Part shown: piece by piece, positions 24,739 to 39,700 of the stretch | Layout of the letters: each line of letters opens with the position of its first letter | How positions within the stretch are numbered: position 1 is the stretch's first letter | DNA from: Mytilus trossulus | Taxonomy: Eukaryota; Mollusca; Bivalvia; Mytilida; Mytilidae | Assembly (NCBI RefSeq): GCF_036588685.1 | Contig: NC_086382.1 | Coordinates: 63,856,010-63,920,009 of the forward strand | DNA length: 64,000 nt | Direction of reading: 5' to 3' | Position numbers and translations under genes: made by a program | Notes under the pieces: model-generated | What the model was told of the DNA's origin: nothing | The model's database searches: none | Seen by the model: the letters and a program-made list of their open reading frames with translations, nothing else

Positions 24739-27700
24739 CTACATAAAATGTAAAAAAAAACCCAGCTAAAAGAAATAGTACCATTTTCACGACATACCTA
24801 GTTAACGCATACATTGCCTTTAAAGTTATACATAACAAAAACTATTGCAAATTACTTTAACAGATTAAAAATAAACACGTAAAGGTAAAAAGAGAGATAT
24901 TTTAAGAAAACTCCTCCCCTTGTGATCATATCCTTGTGCAAATCAAATTTTTTTTCTTGTCTTTGCAGTTGCTGGCTCATTTTGTTGTATCCATATCATA
25001 TCCTACAATTTATATATTAATTTTCAAGTACAATGCATTGGAGCCTATATGATATATAATGGTTAAGCCAATTCCCGCTGTATCAAACTGTTCATCCACA
25101 AAGCATCAAACCATTTGTTCAATAGAATCCTTTGTTTTGTTTGTTCTTGAATTGTCTTTTATTAAATATTAACAAGCGTTTTAGCTTTCATATATTAGTT
25201 GCATTTTTGGTCTATGACGAACTTTAAGAGTTTTAAATGCTCACTATGTAATATCATCATACTGCATTTAAATATAAAATTAAATGTGTAATCAAATAGT
25301 TTGCAAACATGCACATACTGAAACCTTACAAACCATCCGACATTCATACATTAAAATGAGTAATAATTTCTTTAAAGGGGAAATAAAAAATTATAATTAA
25401 ATAACTAGAATACTGAATATTTATTCACTCGATAAAATTACTGTCGAATTTAAGAGATCTACATGTATACCTGGTTTTAGCATACTTGACTTTTACCTCA
25501 AATAAAATATTTCTTCATCTACCTGATGATTATGATAGGTGTCACTACAAAAAAAATCAATAACCACAACACCAAGAACGTTGGGTGTTGAACTAGTTTG
25601 AAGGCACCATACATACCTTAATATTGGACTGTGGTATTACCATACGACATTGTTTGTTGTGCAGATGAATTGTATGTCGATGAGTAGACAAATAGTTTGC
25701 AAAGATGCACATACTGAAACCTTACAAACCACCCGACATTCAATACCTTTCACACATCATATATTATTTTTTGTATACATTAAAATGAGTAATAATGTTT
25801 TAAAGGGGACATATAAAATAATATTAGAATAACTAGAATTTCAGTCGCAGTTAGGGTTACGAAACAAGAGATCTGTACCTGGTTTTAGACAACTGGACCT
25901 TCATCTTAGATAAATTTTCTATTCATCTTACCTGATGATTATAATAGCTATTGTTACAAACAAAGCAATAACCACAACAGCAGAACCTACACCGATGCCA
26001 ATATACAGTGCTGAATTTGTATCTACAAAATATACTGAAACATTATCGTTCTATTTGTACGTTCTTGTTTTTTTTTACAAATTGAAATGTATATAATATA
26101 AATAACATGCATTGAATTGACCAGTGTCGAAAACATACGGTGTGTTAAGTGATGACATAACTTCATAAAACACGCAGTTAAACATGTTGAAATAGTAATT
26201 AGAAAAATAATGTATGTTTAGTTTAACATCATAAAGTATTTGTGAACGAATCCATGGTGCACTCATAATTTGCAGAAAATATTACTAGCAATAAGAGCGA
26301 ACAGGTGAAATTCAATGTCAATTCAAGGGGAATATTAAACACAGTCACTATTGAATCCTCACCATCATCTTTGATTTAGATGTGGGATACATATTTATGA
26401 CATGACAGCCAAACTAGTCCTAATAGTATGAAACAAAAAGAAGCAACGAGGTTTACATAAAAAAAAGGTAAAGGTGTCCAAAAGGTTTAATCGTCTCGGT
26501 CTCTCAAGACAATGCAATATCCTAATTATTTACGAGCATTAATACTACCTCATGTATCAACAAAATCTTTATCTAAAAAAATACAACCCTGAACTCATGG
26601 TACCTTGTTTTATATTAGAACTAAAAAACAAAAAAAATGATATTTTACCAATACTTTAAGGCGACGAAATAAAATAGATAGCATCATTAGAAATGTAGAT
26701 TCCATCTTAAACTTAAGGTTTTCCTTCGAAAGAAATCACATCGTTTTCTTTAAAAGACTTAAAACACTATTAAGTTGGAGAACGTAGGGCAAATATTATA
26801 ATAACAAAAATTAGAACTTATATTCCACTATTAATTATGAGAAATTCACCTTTTATACAAAATACTGTTTGTCCCGTCTTTATATCTTAGTAGTTTACTA
26901 GATATAAACGAGTGGTGACAATAAGGACCTTATGATTATCTAGTCGAAATATAAGTGCAAATTAATCGTCATCATACTTAAACCATTGTGGTGACGTCAG
27001 CCCATTCATTTACCGTGGATTCTTTTTCTAGAATCAACGCTTCCTAAATTCGTCGCTGAAATGGACTCACTTTTTGTCATTCTTTTGTTTCCTTTGTGTG
27101 CCTAATTACATTAAGGTTGAATTGGCCAATTTTACTGATTTATGTTCAGTAATGGAATTATTTTAAAAACTTACCTTTAATTTTTGTAATTTATATATGC
27201 CTGCACTCGGAGTCGAACCCGTCCATGAATTCTCTTCATTGTCACTTACATCAACACATCGACGAAACATCTCGGCTACCAATTGGTTACGATTCAATTG
27301 TCTAATTCATATGTATAAATTGAATATTTGATATACATCGGTACAACGGACACACGTAGATTGTACCTTTATATATACAATAATAGGCAATCATATAGTA
27401 TGAGTTGGTAGCCGCGAGGTTTCATGGAAATGCTCAATGAGTTAGAACTTGTCGGCTTATGTTCGAATCTTGTTTTGTTTTTTCCCTGTTCTCGACTTTT
27501 CCTGGTTTGTTCCTTGTTTATTAAGTGATTTTGGATATTTTGTTTAATAAAAGCGAGTTTGGTCGTTTATTGTTGGATGATTGTTATCTATTCTACATGT
27601 TTAAAACGGAAATGTTAACATTATAGGTGTCTATTTTTGTTTTATAAATCAATATAGTATGATTACATTTGTTTATTCACAAATTCCAATGCTAGAAAAT

Positions 27701-30700
27701 CGTGATGTAGGTAATGAGACTTCTTGTTAGAAATTACGGACACATGCTTTATATATATGCCATATATATATGTTTTTTGTCAAGTTGTTGTCCCAGGCTT
27801 TGACACATTCCCCAATTTTATTAGAAATAAGATCAAATAAATTATTTTGTCAAAACATATAATGTTCAGATGCCTGATAAATGAAAATCTTTAAGGGCAG
27901 ACGTTATGTGTACAACATGTATTTGTATTGTTTTAACCATAATGATTTAAATGTAATATATGATATATTGTAATGCATCGTTTGTCACGATAACATGGTT
28001 ATTTAAACTCACTAACAATACCTTCTAATTAAGAATAGGCTTTAATTTTGAAAAGACATTATCACAATAGTTTAAGTTATAGATACAATGGATAAGCGTT
28101 GATTCATGAAAAACAAACCATTCGCCCTGCGGGCTCATGGTTTCTTTTTCAAGAATCAACGCTTATCCATTGTATCTATATCACGTATTCTTTTTATTCT
28201 GACTAGACTGAGGTATGAAAAAATAATAAAAAATCATATAAAGTGATTTACCTGGGGAAAAACCATAATAAATTTAGTATCTTATTTTTAAATTTCTAAT
28301 TTCTTCCTGATTTCCATCAAATTTCGAGTATATTTTAGATTAGCAAAGTATTGCACGACCTAAGAACAACTTTAAATTTGCTGAATTAAGTAAATATAGA
28401 TTTATTGACTGAGCACCATACTTCGCAATGGTAATTTAATTCGAAAACTGCATATTTATGTTTAACTTTATCATTTTCATAAACACGGTTAAATTTAACA
28501 CGGTACACATTATGACGTAAATTATTGTGACATCATTAGATGAACAACCGTATGTTTTTCTTTTATATTACTTATAGTTTAACTAATCGTCGTATTTGAA
28601 TATAAAAAAATAAGACAACGCGTGACCGAGCGACGCATGGATTAAACGAGTGCGCAGCACGAGTTTAATCCATAGCGGCGTTCGGTCACAAGTTGTCTTA
28701 TTTTTGATATTCAAATACGGCGATTAGTTATACTTTTTATTACATTGTCAAATTGATTTTTTTTTTGAAATTAATGTAGAAAATGTAAGGAACTATATGT
28801 TTTCCCTACGCATGTTTTGTTTCGACGTTATCGATGTCTTGACAACGCCTATTGTTGTATGACGTCAGAGAGTGAAATAACCACGTTTATTACACATGTG
28901 AAATTATCGGTTTTTATCTAACTGGGAAATCAATGTTATTCATTGCAACCAATGTAATGAATAATTTATGTATTTCCATACATAATGTGCAAATTTGAAA
29001 TAGTTGTCTCCCATTAATTTCCTTAGGCCAACACCTGGTCTTTTGTCCATTAACTCTTAGTCAAAATTCAACCTTGAAAAAAATCTGGAATTGTATTCTT
29101 CGTCCCATGACAGCCTTAATCAAGTTTGAATATTTATGTCAAATTTTACGAAAATTGAAATCAATCTTGTCTTACGTATGATTCGTCAACTCGTAAAATA
29201 GTTCTAATACTAATATTTCTGTAAACTAACTACACTCGTTACTTAGACACATTAATTGTTTGCGTGTGAGGATGTTAGATATTTCAAAATTTGTTATAAA
29301 TTTTATATGAACAAAATTTAATTCGGGGTCATATGAGTACAAAACTTCTCACAATGCTTCGGTTATATATTTACAGCTGTTTGACTACTTTGTGAACACG
29401 TCGAATCTTCCTTACATGAAGCAGTCGTGTATTGAATGGCAGCATTTATCGTTTGTTGTGTTTTTTTTATGTTGTACTGTGTTCTTAAAATACGTTTCTA
29501 GATTCATTTGGTTTTAAAGGAGAATAATAGTACATAATTTTAACATATAACCTTTTCTATTGGATTCTGAACGGCAATTATAAACACATACAATCCAATA
29601 GAAAGTAATATATCTAATTTATTTTAAATTCTAATGAGATTTCATGAAACATGTATAGCATTTCTGCGTTTGCTCAAAGTCGGAACCTCTGTATGAGTGA
29701 AAGTCAGAGAGCACTCTGGAATTTATCTATACCTGATTGTGCCGAGATAAATAGCGCAATGATGTCATTTACGGGGACAAAATTCTATTCGTCAGATAAG
29801 CATAAAGAAGATGGTGTAAGTCGTCAAAAAAGGGATACTAAAGATACAATGATATTTGCTTCCTTTCTGGAGGAGAGAAACCCGTTTATTGAAGAAGAGG
29901 GTATGAGAAACATAGAGACGGGTGTATCAGCAACATCAGATGTGAATGCAGATAGAGCTAAAGATATTGGACTCCGTATATTAAAATCAATGGAAGGTAA
30001 CTGTGTATCAAATTTCACTTTCAAAAGAAAACACCAAGCCATTACACTTCAAGACAAACCTATTTGCGTAAATGTAGAGCCTGAAATAGCAACAATAGAC
30101 CCACAAATTCTATTTCAAAGATTTATCGTAGCTGCAGACAGTATCTATGAAGACAAATCAGAAATATTTAGTTATGAACTATCTAGTCAACCAAGTTCTA
30201 TGTTTGATTCGTCCGGATTTATGAGGACAGCATCAAAGTTAACTCTAGCGGATGCGATTTGGAATCTTGGAGTCTGCACCACTGAATATATAGATACTGT
30301 TTACAGTTATGTTGTTGATGGCGAATCACTTATGCATAACATACCGTGGAAAAGTGGGTTAACATTTGGAGAAATCTGTAAAAGATACGCTGATTTTGTA
30401 AAGTGTAATGGAACAAGTTCAGTCGTTGTTGTATTTGATGGATACGTATCTGGTCCTGATACGAAGGATGCAATGCATCTTAAGCGAACTAAAGGAATCT
30501 TCGGGACAAAGATAACATTTACAGAGACAACGCCTTTTAGGTCAAAGAAGCAAACATTTCTGGCTAACAATGAAAATAAACAGAACTTTATTGAAATGCT
30601 GAGTAAAAAGATGCATTCCAATGGTATTGAAACGAAACATGCCTCAGCAGATGCAGATGTCCTCATCGCTAAAACTGCAGTGGAATCGTCCATTTCACAC

Positions 30701-33700
30701 CCAAAAATACTCCTGTGTGAAGATACTGACCTGTTGGTACTTCTGTTGTACTATTACAATTTTGGATCTAAAAATCTTATCTTCAAACCAAATCATGATA
30801 AAAAGACTAAGTCAAAAATATGGGACATAAATAAAACGAAAGTCGTTCTTGGACAAGACATGTGCAAAGTCCTTCCGATCATTCACGCAATAAGTGGTTG
30901 TGATACGACATCAAAGTTGTATGGTGTAGGGAAGGTAGCTACGTTAAAGAAATTCATAGATAGTCCAAAATTAAAAGAACTTGGTGAGGTCTTTTTGAAA
31001 GAGTCTCTTGTTGAAGAAGTCAAGAATGCCGGGGAAAAAGTAATCACGTTTTTGTACGGAGGTGTTCCGCACGAGGCACTTGACATTCTCAGATATGAAA
31101 AGTTTGCAAACCGAGTTCTAACTTGCAAAGAAGTGATTCAAATACACACTCTACCACCAACTACTGAAACTGCTACATTTCACAGCTTAAGAGCATATTT
31201 CCAAGTTCAGACATGGATTGGAGGAGAAGAGATAGATCCTTGTAATTTCGGTTGGTTAATCGTTAATGGAAAACTGATGCCTATTAAGACTAAAGACAAC
31301 CCGCTCCACAAAGACTCCTTTCAATCATACGTTGCAACTGTAAGACTTATTGTGATACTCGTCGCATCACATGTCGAAAACACGGTTTAGAATGTAATAT
31401 CTCATTTGGTGAATGTCGTGGTTAGAGCTGTATGAATTCAAGCATGCTGACATTGATGTAGAATCTAACGAACTTTTCTCAGACTCAAGTTAAAAACTGT
31501 TATTATTATACATTGTTGTCAGGTACATATTTTGTACGTCAAGGATGCAACTACTTAAAATGTCCTTTTATTTTATCAGTTTGAAGATATACTACTGTTT
31601 TAAATAAGCTCTATATCGTTCTTTTCAATCACAAAAATTCAATCACTTTTAAAAAAAAAATCTATAGCGTGTTTTATTAAAGTACATTTTACACTGAAAA
31701 ACAGTTTAAGTTTCAGTTTTCTGTAATTTTTCATTAAAAAGTTACTTTTTAACCCAAAAATTTGGATGTTTACTAAACAGTAAAGATGATCATCGTATTG
31801 TGAGGTAACATACTGTCTAAAAAATGTTTAAAAATCGACTTGTTTCTGCTTTGACTATCAGTGATGATTAATTTCCAGTTTTTAGCGATTTTTTTAGCAA
31901 AAATACAGTTTTTAACCCAAATATTTCCATTTTTTAATAGATTTTTCTTAAAATATTGTCTCTTATATAAGAAATCCGTATAGCTGTTCTCTTACATTTA
32001 AGTCATGTCTTATATTTTTGTCAGTATAATAAAATATAAGAAATTTCCAGTTTTCAGCGATTTTTGTGCAAAAACACATATTTTGACCCCAAAATCAGCG
32101 AAAATTAGCCGATCGTTTTCTGTCGATTTTTTATATGATCAATAGGATATAACAATAGATCGAATTTTACCAAGAAACCTTTTGTTGCAATTAGTTTGGG
32201 GTTGGTAATTTTTTTTAGCTAGATTGACTGGACTACTGGCTTTGTTTGTATTGTCTGTATTTTGATTTGCATTCATTAATATATTAAGAGCGTAGTTTGA
32301 CATCAATTTTTACTAAACTATTACATAATTTTATTATGGGGTAAGCAGGTGATGACCTCTTCCGGGTGCAGAATATTATCGCTGCGTTGAAGAACTATTG
32401 GTGTCCCTCGGCTTTTATCTGCTCTATGATCGGTAGTTGTCTTTTTGATAGGATACCCATTTTCATTCTCAATTTTATTGGATGCTTTTTTGTATTGTTG
32501 ATTCTTACGCCAAAATACAACAAACAGCGATGACTTAATGGAGAAAGATGCTTGTATTATATTCGTGTGTCAGTTAGTCGATACTCCGAGATTTATTCGC
32601 AACAACGTTTTCGACATTCAATGACGCATTTAAAAAATTGCCATCAAAATAAGCTTCCCGAACATTTAATTGCGACTAATATCAAGCACAGAGTGCTTAA
32701 ACGTCTCCCAAATTGATGTTTTGACACTTATGTTCTAGCTATACTTATGTTGGTGTCAACTTAACCCATTATTTACAAACAAATAATTGTTTAGTCTTAG
32801 TTTGATTGATTAATCAATTGTCTTTATATATTATTGAAACATACTTGTTTCGGTCACATGAGGACAAACATGCATCCTTTTCATTTGAGAGAAAGCAAAT
32901 CATAAATATAACCATTAATTTTGATAATATTCTATATCTAGTTATATACATATATCTGTATGTACACAATAAGCTTTACCTGATACAGGCGTGTCCTGAA
33001 TAGTAGCATTGGTCTTTTGTTTTGGTGTTTCCATATTAGGACGAAAGCAGTTTATTTCTATACCTAAGTTTTCTCCAGGATTGTGATCTAAAATTCACTT
33101 CATGGTTCATTTGGTTTTGAGGTAAAAATACAGATCTTTTCACAAATATTTTTTCTATTTGATTTTGAACGACAATTGTAATAAATACTATCCACAACGA
33201 ATAAATGCCGATTTGAATAAATCATATTATAAAATTGTATGAAACCTGTATATGGTGTGTTTTATTATTTTTGTTTCTAGATTTAAACACAACCAACCGC
33301 GTGGCTAGCTGAAACACGATTACTTAAGTAGGTTGTACATGACATGCCATCATTACACCGTGTTTTAGTTAGAATATTTTTGTTTTAGTTGACGGTCTGC
33401 ACAGGTTATCTTTTGTAAAACATTCATTTATATCACATAGTCGATAAAGTATAAATGAAGTTTGTGAGCACCGCGAAGGGATTTAACCTCTCTTTTTTTT
33501 ATTTATGAATGTACCATGATAAAGACCATGTGCTTGAATAAATATTTTCTTTTTTTTTTGTTGTTGCTGGTTCTTCTGGTCTTTTGTACAGTTCTGTTCT
33601 CATGGTATGATCTGATATACATATGTGTTCTCTTAATAATAGATAGTTTTGATTTTAAGGCATTTTGTATATTTGTTGACCATTATTATTTTTTCAACAG

Positions 33701-36700
33701 TGTTTTTGTATTCTTTGGTTGAACATAAAAGAAGTGGTATGATAACCCATGAAACAAATATCCACGAAAGATTATAGGCCATCATGTAAGAAACTTAAAA
33801 TTTGTATCAGTACGTACGTCGATATATTTGCATGCAATATCCTCTTGTGAAAGTACCATTAATCACTCTAGATCGCAGATGAAGAATTCCATTTGTTCTA
33901 AGAGATATAGAGCGAGATTGTGTTCCTTCTGTGCATTCTACAGGATATGCATTATCAGGAAATCCTTCAGGAATTTTGTAGTCTGTAACAATGGCCAGAC
34001 CACATGCCTGCTTCTCTGGAGCTGCTATTGTATTTGAATCATACTTCCTCATATATATAGTATATAAACTAGTCTGATTTTGTAATGCAACTTCACATGT
34101 ACATCCATCTTGTTGGGTCCGTACACGTAATGATACACTGTCTACTGTTGTACCTCCATTTTTATCTCCCTCTGTTACATACTGTGTTGTGCACATGTCC
34201 GCTTGCAATAGAATACAATAATATATATATATACTCGAATAAGAGAAAACTTGTGCATTTCGTGTTTGTCTTACTGCAGTTATTTTACAACTGAGTACCC
34301 TTTTCTATCATATTTGTTCAGACTGAACAAATTTTAAGAATAAGAAAAATAAAAAATTGAAGACATAGTGGAAACGTTTCAAATGGTTGTCTTTCAAAAA
34401 TCGACAATGTTATCGTCACCTACCTATTGTTGATTTAGGAGTAACATTAGGACATGGATTTGGAACTGTTTGTAGGTGAACAATTTGTATATCTGAAATA
34501 AATAAAAAAACTAATTGCTAATATTAAATTGATGGCCAATAATGGTACATACTTGCAATAGGTTATCAAAAAATTGCCTAGTATTTCACAATATGAGGAT
34601 CTGGTGGGGTATAGAGAAAAGAAAACAATAAGTAAAATAATAAAACAAAATAGAAAAATGGGATGTTAAAATAAATAGAATAGAACGAAATGAAGTGAAT
34701 GAAGGTCATAAACATTGATTTCATATTTCTACAAAGGTTTGGGATTTATCACATGTTTTGCTTTAACTTAACATAAGCGGGTGATGCATACATGAACATG
34801 TTTGTTATTTAAGGTTTGTTGATTTTTATGACCAAACACATTATTAAATTGACATTTAACATTCACATATATAGAGAAAGCCAGTGTTCTGTAAATATTT
34901 GCATGTCGGGTTGCCAGTGATATATGGTATGATTTAGAAAGGAAAAGGACAATGAAAACAAGGCCGAGGCATTCTCATAAGGATACATAAGAATGGGGGA
35001 TACTTGGATAGCAAATATACACCAAAAAAGAAAGACTTTTGGCATACATAATATCTGAAGTTAACATACATGTCGTATTATCGATTTCCATCGGAATAGA
35101 CATAATTTGAGAAATTAACGGGGAGTGGCAAAATAAAGACAACAGTTGTATACCGTTTATCAAAATTCATAAATCGAATGAACGAACAAATCCGGTTTAC
35201 CAACTAAAATTTAGGGAACCACATCAAATATAAGAGGAGAACTACGACACAACAGAAACGCAACACTTAAATGTAACACAAACTAAAACGAACTATAATA
35301 TAACAATGGCCCTTTTCCTGACTTGGTACAGGACATTTTTGTGGCTAGCCAAACCTCGCCCTTTATGGAAATGTTGAATATAACACCTAAAATGGCACTC
35401 ACTGTGATTTGAAAGAATAAAAGAACATTAAGGACACATAATTATGCAAATAAACAATATAGTACATTTCGACAACGAAACATCAGAAACACTGAATTAA
35501 AAAAAAACTATGGACAATGGAACGCACACATACACAAAGTATACGATAACAATTGTTAAAAAAAAAGAGATGCACAAAACAAAATTCATTCCCTTGTGAA
35601 AAGATAAAGCGAAATATTTGTAATGTTTTTTTTGTTAAAACAAATTTGACAATACTGAGCTACCTCTTATTTGTTATATTTACAAGAAATCTACCCGGAA
35701 ATTTGTGTTTAATTATAGTCAATTGTATAAAGATGTTAATATTAGTGAAAATACACCTACTTCATCTAACTGCAGAAATTCCGAATATATTTATGGACCC
35801 ATGTCCCATGTTATAACAGGAGATCTTAACATCGTTCAAGACCGAGAGTTAAAATCATTCCTCTGTAAAGGACCCAAATATCGTCCCCCGTCAATTATTA
35901 ATTGGAACTAGTGTCGTAATGTCATCCATGACTCACTCCATACTTACTGTATGAAATGGATAAAACGGGAAAAAGCTGACAACAAATCTTTGGACTCTTT
36001 TTTAATTCAGTAATGAAGATAGTTGATATACGTATTCAACATTTTAAAGAACATTTTACTATTAACAATAACCACAATAAACCTATTTCTCGTATCAAAC
36101 ATAAACTAAAATAACTAGCCAAGGACTTTGTTTTTGCCCCGGCCAATAAAGCTGCTAATAATATTATTATTGTTTGACGTTAATTTTACATTGAGGTTCT
36201 TTAAAAAGGAAATCACCATTTCACCAACATTCTAACTGACTCCATTTTCAGATAACAAAATCTATAATAAACATAAACTTTTAGCTACCGCTTTACAAGC
36301 AGAGCCACATACAATGAAAGTCCCAACTATGTAGTGGCTTCCGAAGCTACACAAAACCCCTTACAAATATAGATTTATTTCGTCTTCAAGTCATTGTTCA
36401 ACTACTAAATTGTCTATTCTTCTTACCAGCACACTTAGTACAATTAAAAAACCTGATAATAAATTGTTCAAATAAGGCTTTTGAAAATAAATTACTTTTG
36501 GAGTGTCAAGAACTCGTTGGAAGTACTTGATAAATTGCATGCTTATATTGGTAAATTTGAGTCTGTTCAAAGTTTTGATTTTTCTACCCTGTATACCACA
36601 TTGCCTCATTAAGAAAAAATTCACACACCTAATTAAATGGGCATTTAGAAAATCAGAATGTGAATATATGTGTTCAAACTCTTTTAGGACGTTTTTTAGT

Positions 36701-39700
36701 AGCAATTAACAAAAAAACTATGTTAATTGGACATGCTTTGATACTATATATGCCCTGGAATTTTTACTAGATAATATTTGTGTTCGCTTTGGGGATTCTG
36801 TATATCGTCAGATTTTCGGCATTCCAATGGGGACTGACTGTGCACCACTTATTGCGGACCTGTTTTTGTATTGATATGAGTTATACAATTTATGACAAAA
36901 ATAAGCAAAGACCAATCGAAACAACATCTGATAAACAAATTTGATAATACTTTTAGATATTTGGATGATATTTTGGCTCTCAATAATGACGACTTCAGTA
37001 TGTATATTAATGAAATCTATCCTGTTGAACTTACTTTAGATAAAGCTAATACAAACAATGATCACTGCCCGTTCCTCGATCTTGATATCTATATCACTAA
37101 CGGAAAGCTGAATACTAAAATTTATGATAAAAGGGATGATTTTTCATTTCCTCTGGTTAATTATCCATTTTTAGATGGTGACGTTCCCTTGTCACAATCT
37201 GACGGTGTTTATAAATCTCAACTTGAACGATTCGCTCGTGTATGTTACAATGTTTTAGATTTTAACGAGAGAAATTTATGTATTACTGAAAAATTATTAC
37301 ACCAGGGTTTTCGATAACACAAACTAGACAAAACATTTACCAAATGTTATCATCGGTATAAGGACATCATTCGTAAATATAGCTCAACATGCAGACTTCT
37401 TATACGTTCAGGTATTTCACATCCAATTTTATATGGAAATATTCTTTATAAAGCACAAAGGTGTCAGTATTCACCTCAGAAACTAACAAAACCTTTGAAT
37501 AGACTTATCAAGAAGGGATATAATTACGATACTGTTGTCAAGTCATTAAAGATTGCATATTTCGGCGTTAATATTGAGTCACTGGTAAGGTCTTTTCATC
37601 GACACTAAACACATTTATTCTAAAAACAATTGTTGGCATGACACGGGTTATGTTTTTCTCGTATATGTTATGATGGCATGATACCAAACCCCTAACGGGA
37701 AGGATTGTGCCTGATGTTCATATGATGAAATTATAATCTTTCAGTCAGTTTAATTGAAGTCTAGAGCTGGCATGTCAGTTAACTGCTAGTAGTCTGTTGT
37801 TATTTATGTATTATTGTAATTTTGTTTATTTTCTTTAGATACATCTTCTGACATCAGACTCGGACTTCTCTTGAACTGAATTTCAATGTGTATTGTTATG
37901 CGTTTACTTTTCTACATTGGTTAGTGGTATAGGGGGAGGGGGGATCTCACAAACATGTTTAACCCCGCCGCATTTTTGCGCCTGTCCCAAGTCAGGAGCC
38001 TCCAGCCTTTGTTGGTCTTGTACTTTTTTAATTTTAGTTTCTTGTGTACAATTTGGAAATTAGTATGGGTGTTCATTATCACTGAACTAGTATATATTTG
38101 TTTAGGGGTCAGCTGAAGGACGCCTCCGGGTGCGGGAATTTCTCGCTACATTGAAGACCTGTTGGTGACCTTCTGCTTGTTTTTTTTGTTGTTGGTCGGG
38201 TTGTTGTTTCTTTGACACATTCCCTATTTCCATTCTCAATTTTATTAAGAAAGAAATATCCCATAATATAATAAAGATTCAATATCAAACACATAAATGC
38301 GTTTAAAATTTAAGTCTAGTAAGTTATATTTTAGAAGCATGGGTAACAATTTCAATGTGGAATACATAATAATGATAACAGGCATTTATTAAGTATTGTC
38401 ATGTCGTAAAGTGTGTAACAAAAACCAGATTTCAAAGCATAACAAATCAAAGAGCGCAAAAACTGATTATTTGCGTTTTTACGATGACCACAACCACAAA
38501 TCACCCGAACCGAACCAACTGTTTCCCTGGTCTATAACGTTTCATGGTCAAAAATATATAATATTCAATCAATATATTTAAGCATGATGGAACAAAGTGC
38601 GGAAAACTTTGTAAGTGAATAGATGATCATGACATGACATGTCGAGTCAAACTATTAAGGCACATGAAAGAAAAGAGCGGAACATTAATTTACCGTACTG
38701 ACGGATAGACAGACAGAGAGACATACGAACGAATTACCAACTGAAAGTTCCCTTCGACTTTGTCTGTATGGAAATAATAACAAAAACATATAAATCGTTA
38801 CTTTATAGATCTATTTCAAGAAGGACCCTAGTTTGGATCTAAATTTTTCGGTGGATTTCGTGTTTCGTAGTCTTTCATTTTCTATGTTGTTTCGCGTGTA
38901 TTTTTTGTCTGTGTCTTAACTTATTATATATAGGGATATATTTTTTACGTCCTATTTTTGGGTTGGAAATAACATCGTTTGGTCGTTTTAGTACCGAACG
39001 TGAACAATTCCAGAATATGGCTGTTTTACTGAGTGCGGAGATTTGGCACGCCACAAAACCAGGTTCAACCCACCATTCTTTGCATAAAATGTCCTGTACA
39101 GGAATTAATATTGCAGATGTTATCTAATAGTTCGTTTTTATGTTTGATAAATTGTTGTTCGTGTTTTGTTTTTGTTGCACTTCAGTGTTCTAGATCTGTT
39201 GCTTGGTTGGCTTCCTCTTAAGGGTAATGTGGTTCCCTCGGTTTTTGTTTGTAACCCGAAATAGTTTTCTCTTATTCGAGTTATGACTTTTGATAAGCGG
39301 TATACTACTCTTGCCATTATTTGTTCACACTAATCATTTGGATATTTTGATATATTGTTTAAAAGATGTGTACGATGTCGGAATCTATAAAAGATAAGGA
39401 GATAATATGAACTGAAAAAAATATCCGCGATACATATCAAAGCTACGATTGATAAACCTAGTCAACAATGGTGGATTGGTCCCATGGTTGAAGATTGACA
39501 CAGATATTTGTGAGCGACATTGAGTTTTTAAAGCAGATACATTGTAGTTCAAAATGTGATACACATATAACAATTCTAAGTTAATTATGACATTGATGTG
39601 TCAGTATCTTGTGCGATCAGAAGTAGTATTTGACGTGTTACAGTTTGTTTAGTTTGTATATTTCAATTGAAATTCATACTGCAATATTTTTTGTCGCTGT

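Larger units (their letters stand above)
25293..26022 (-). repeat. Tandem duplication of about 400 bp carrying the membrane exon
   Basis: Copy 1 begins at about 25293 and copy 2 at about 25689. Both start CAAATAGTTTGCAAA and include GCACATACTGAAACCTTACA, CATTAAAATGAGTAATAAT and the membrane exon. The functional exon lies in copy 2. Confidence 0.75.
26023..29640. other. Gene C intron 4, left part
   Basis: Holds the two fold-back elements and the inverted tRNA-like pair listed separately, plus a short tail-family scrap (TTGACACATTCCCCAATTTT near 27799). Otherwise AT-rich with no coding signal. Confidence 0.5.

Noticed and set aside
33828..34037. Plus-strand frames over the gene C and gene A domain exons
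   Set aside because: Shadows of the minus-strand exons, which have splice sites and paralogs.
36892..37317. 141-codon frame as an independent gene
   Set aside because: It is the longest surviving piece of the dead Penelope-like reverse transcriptase; flanking blocks continue in other frames.
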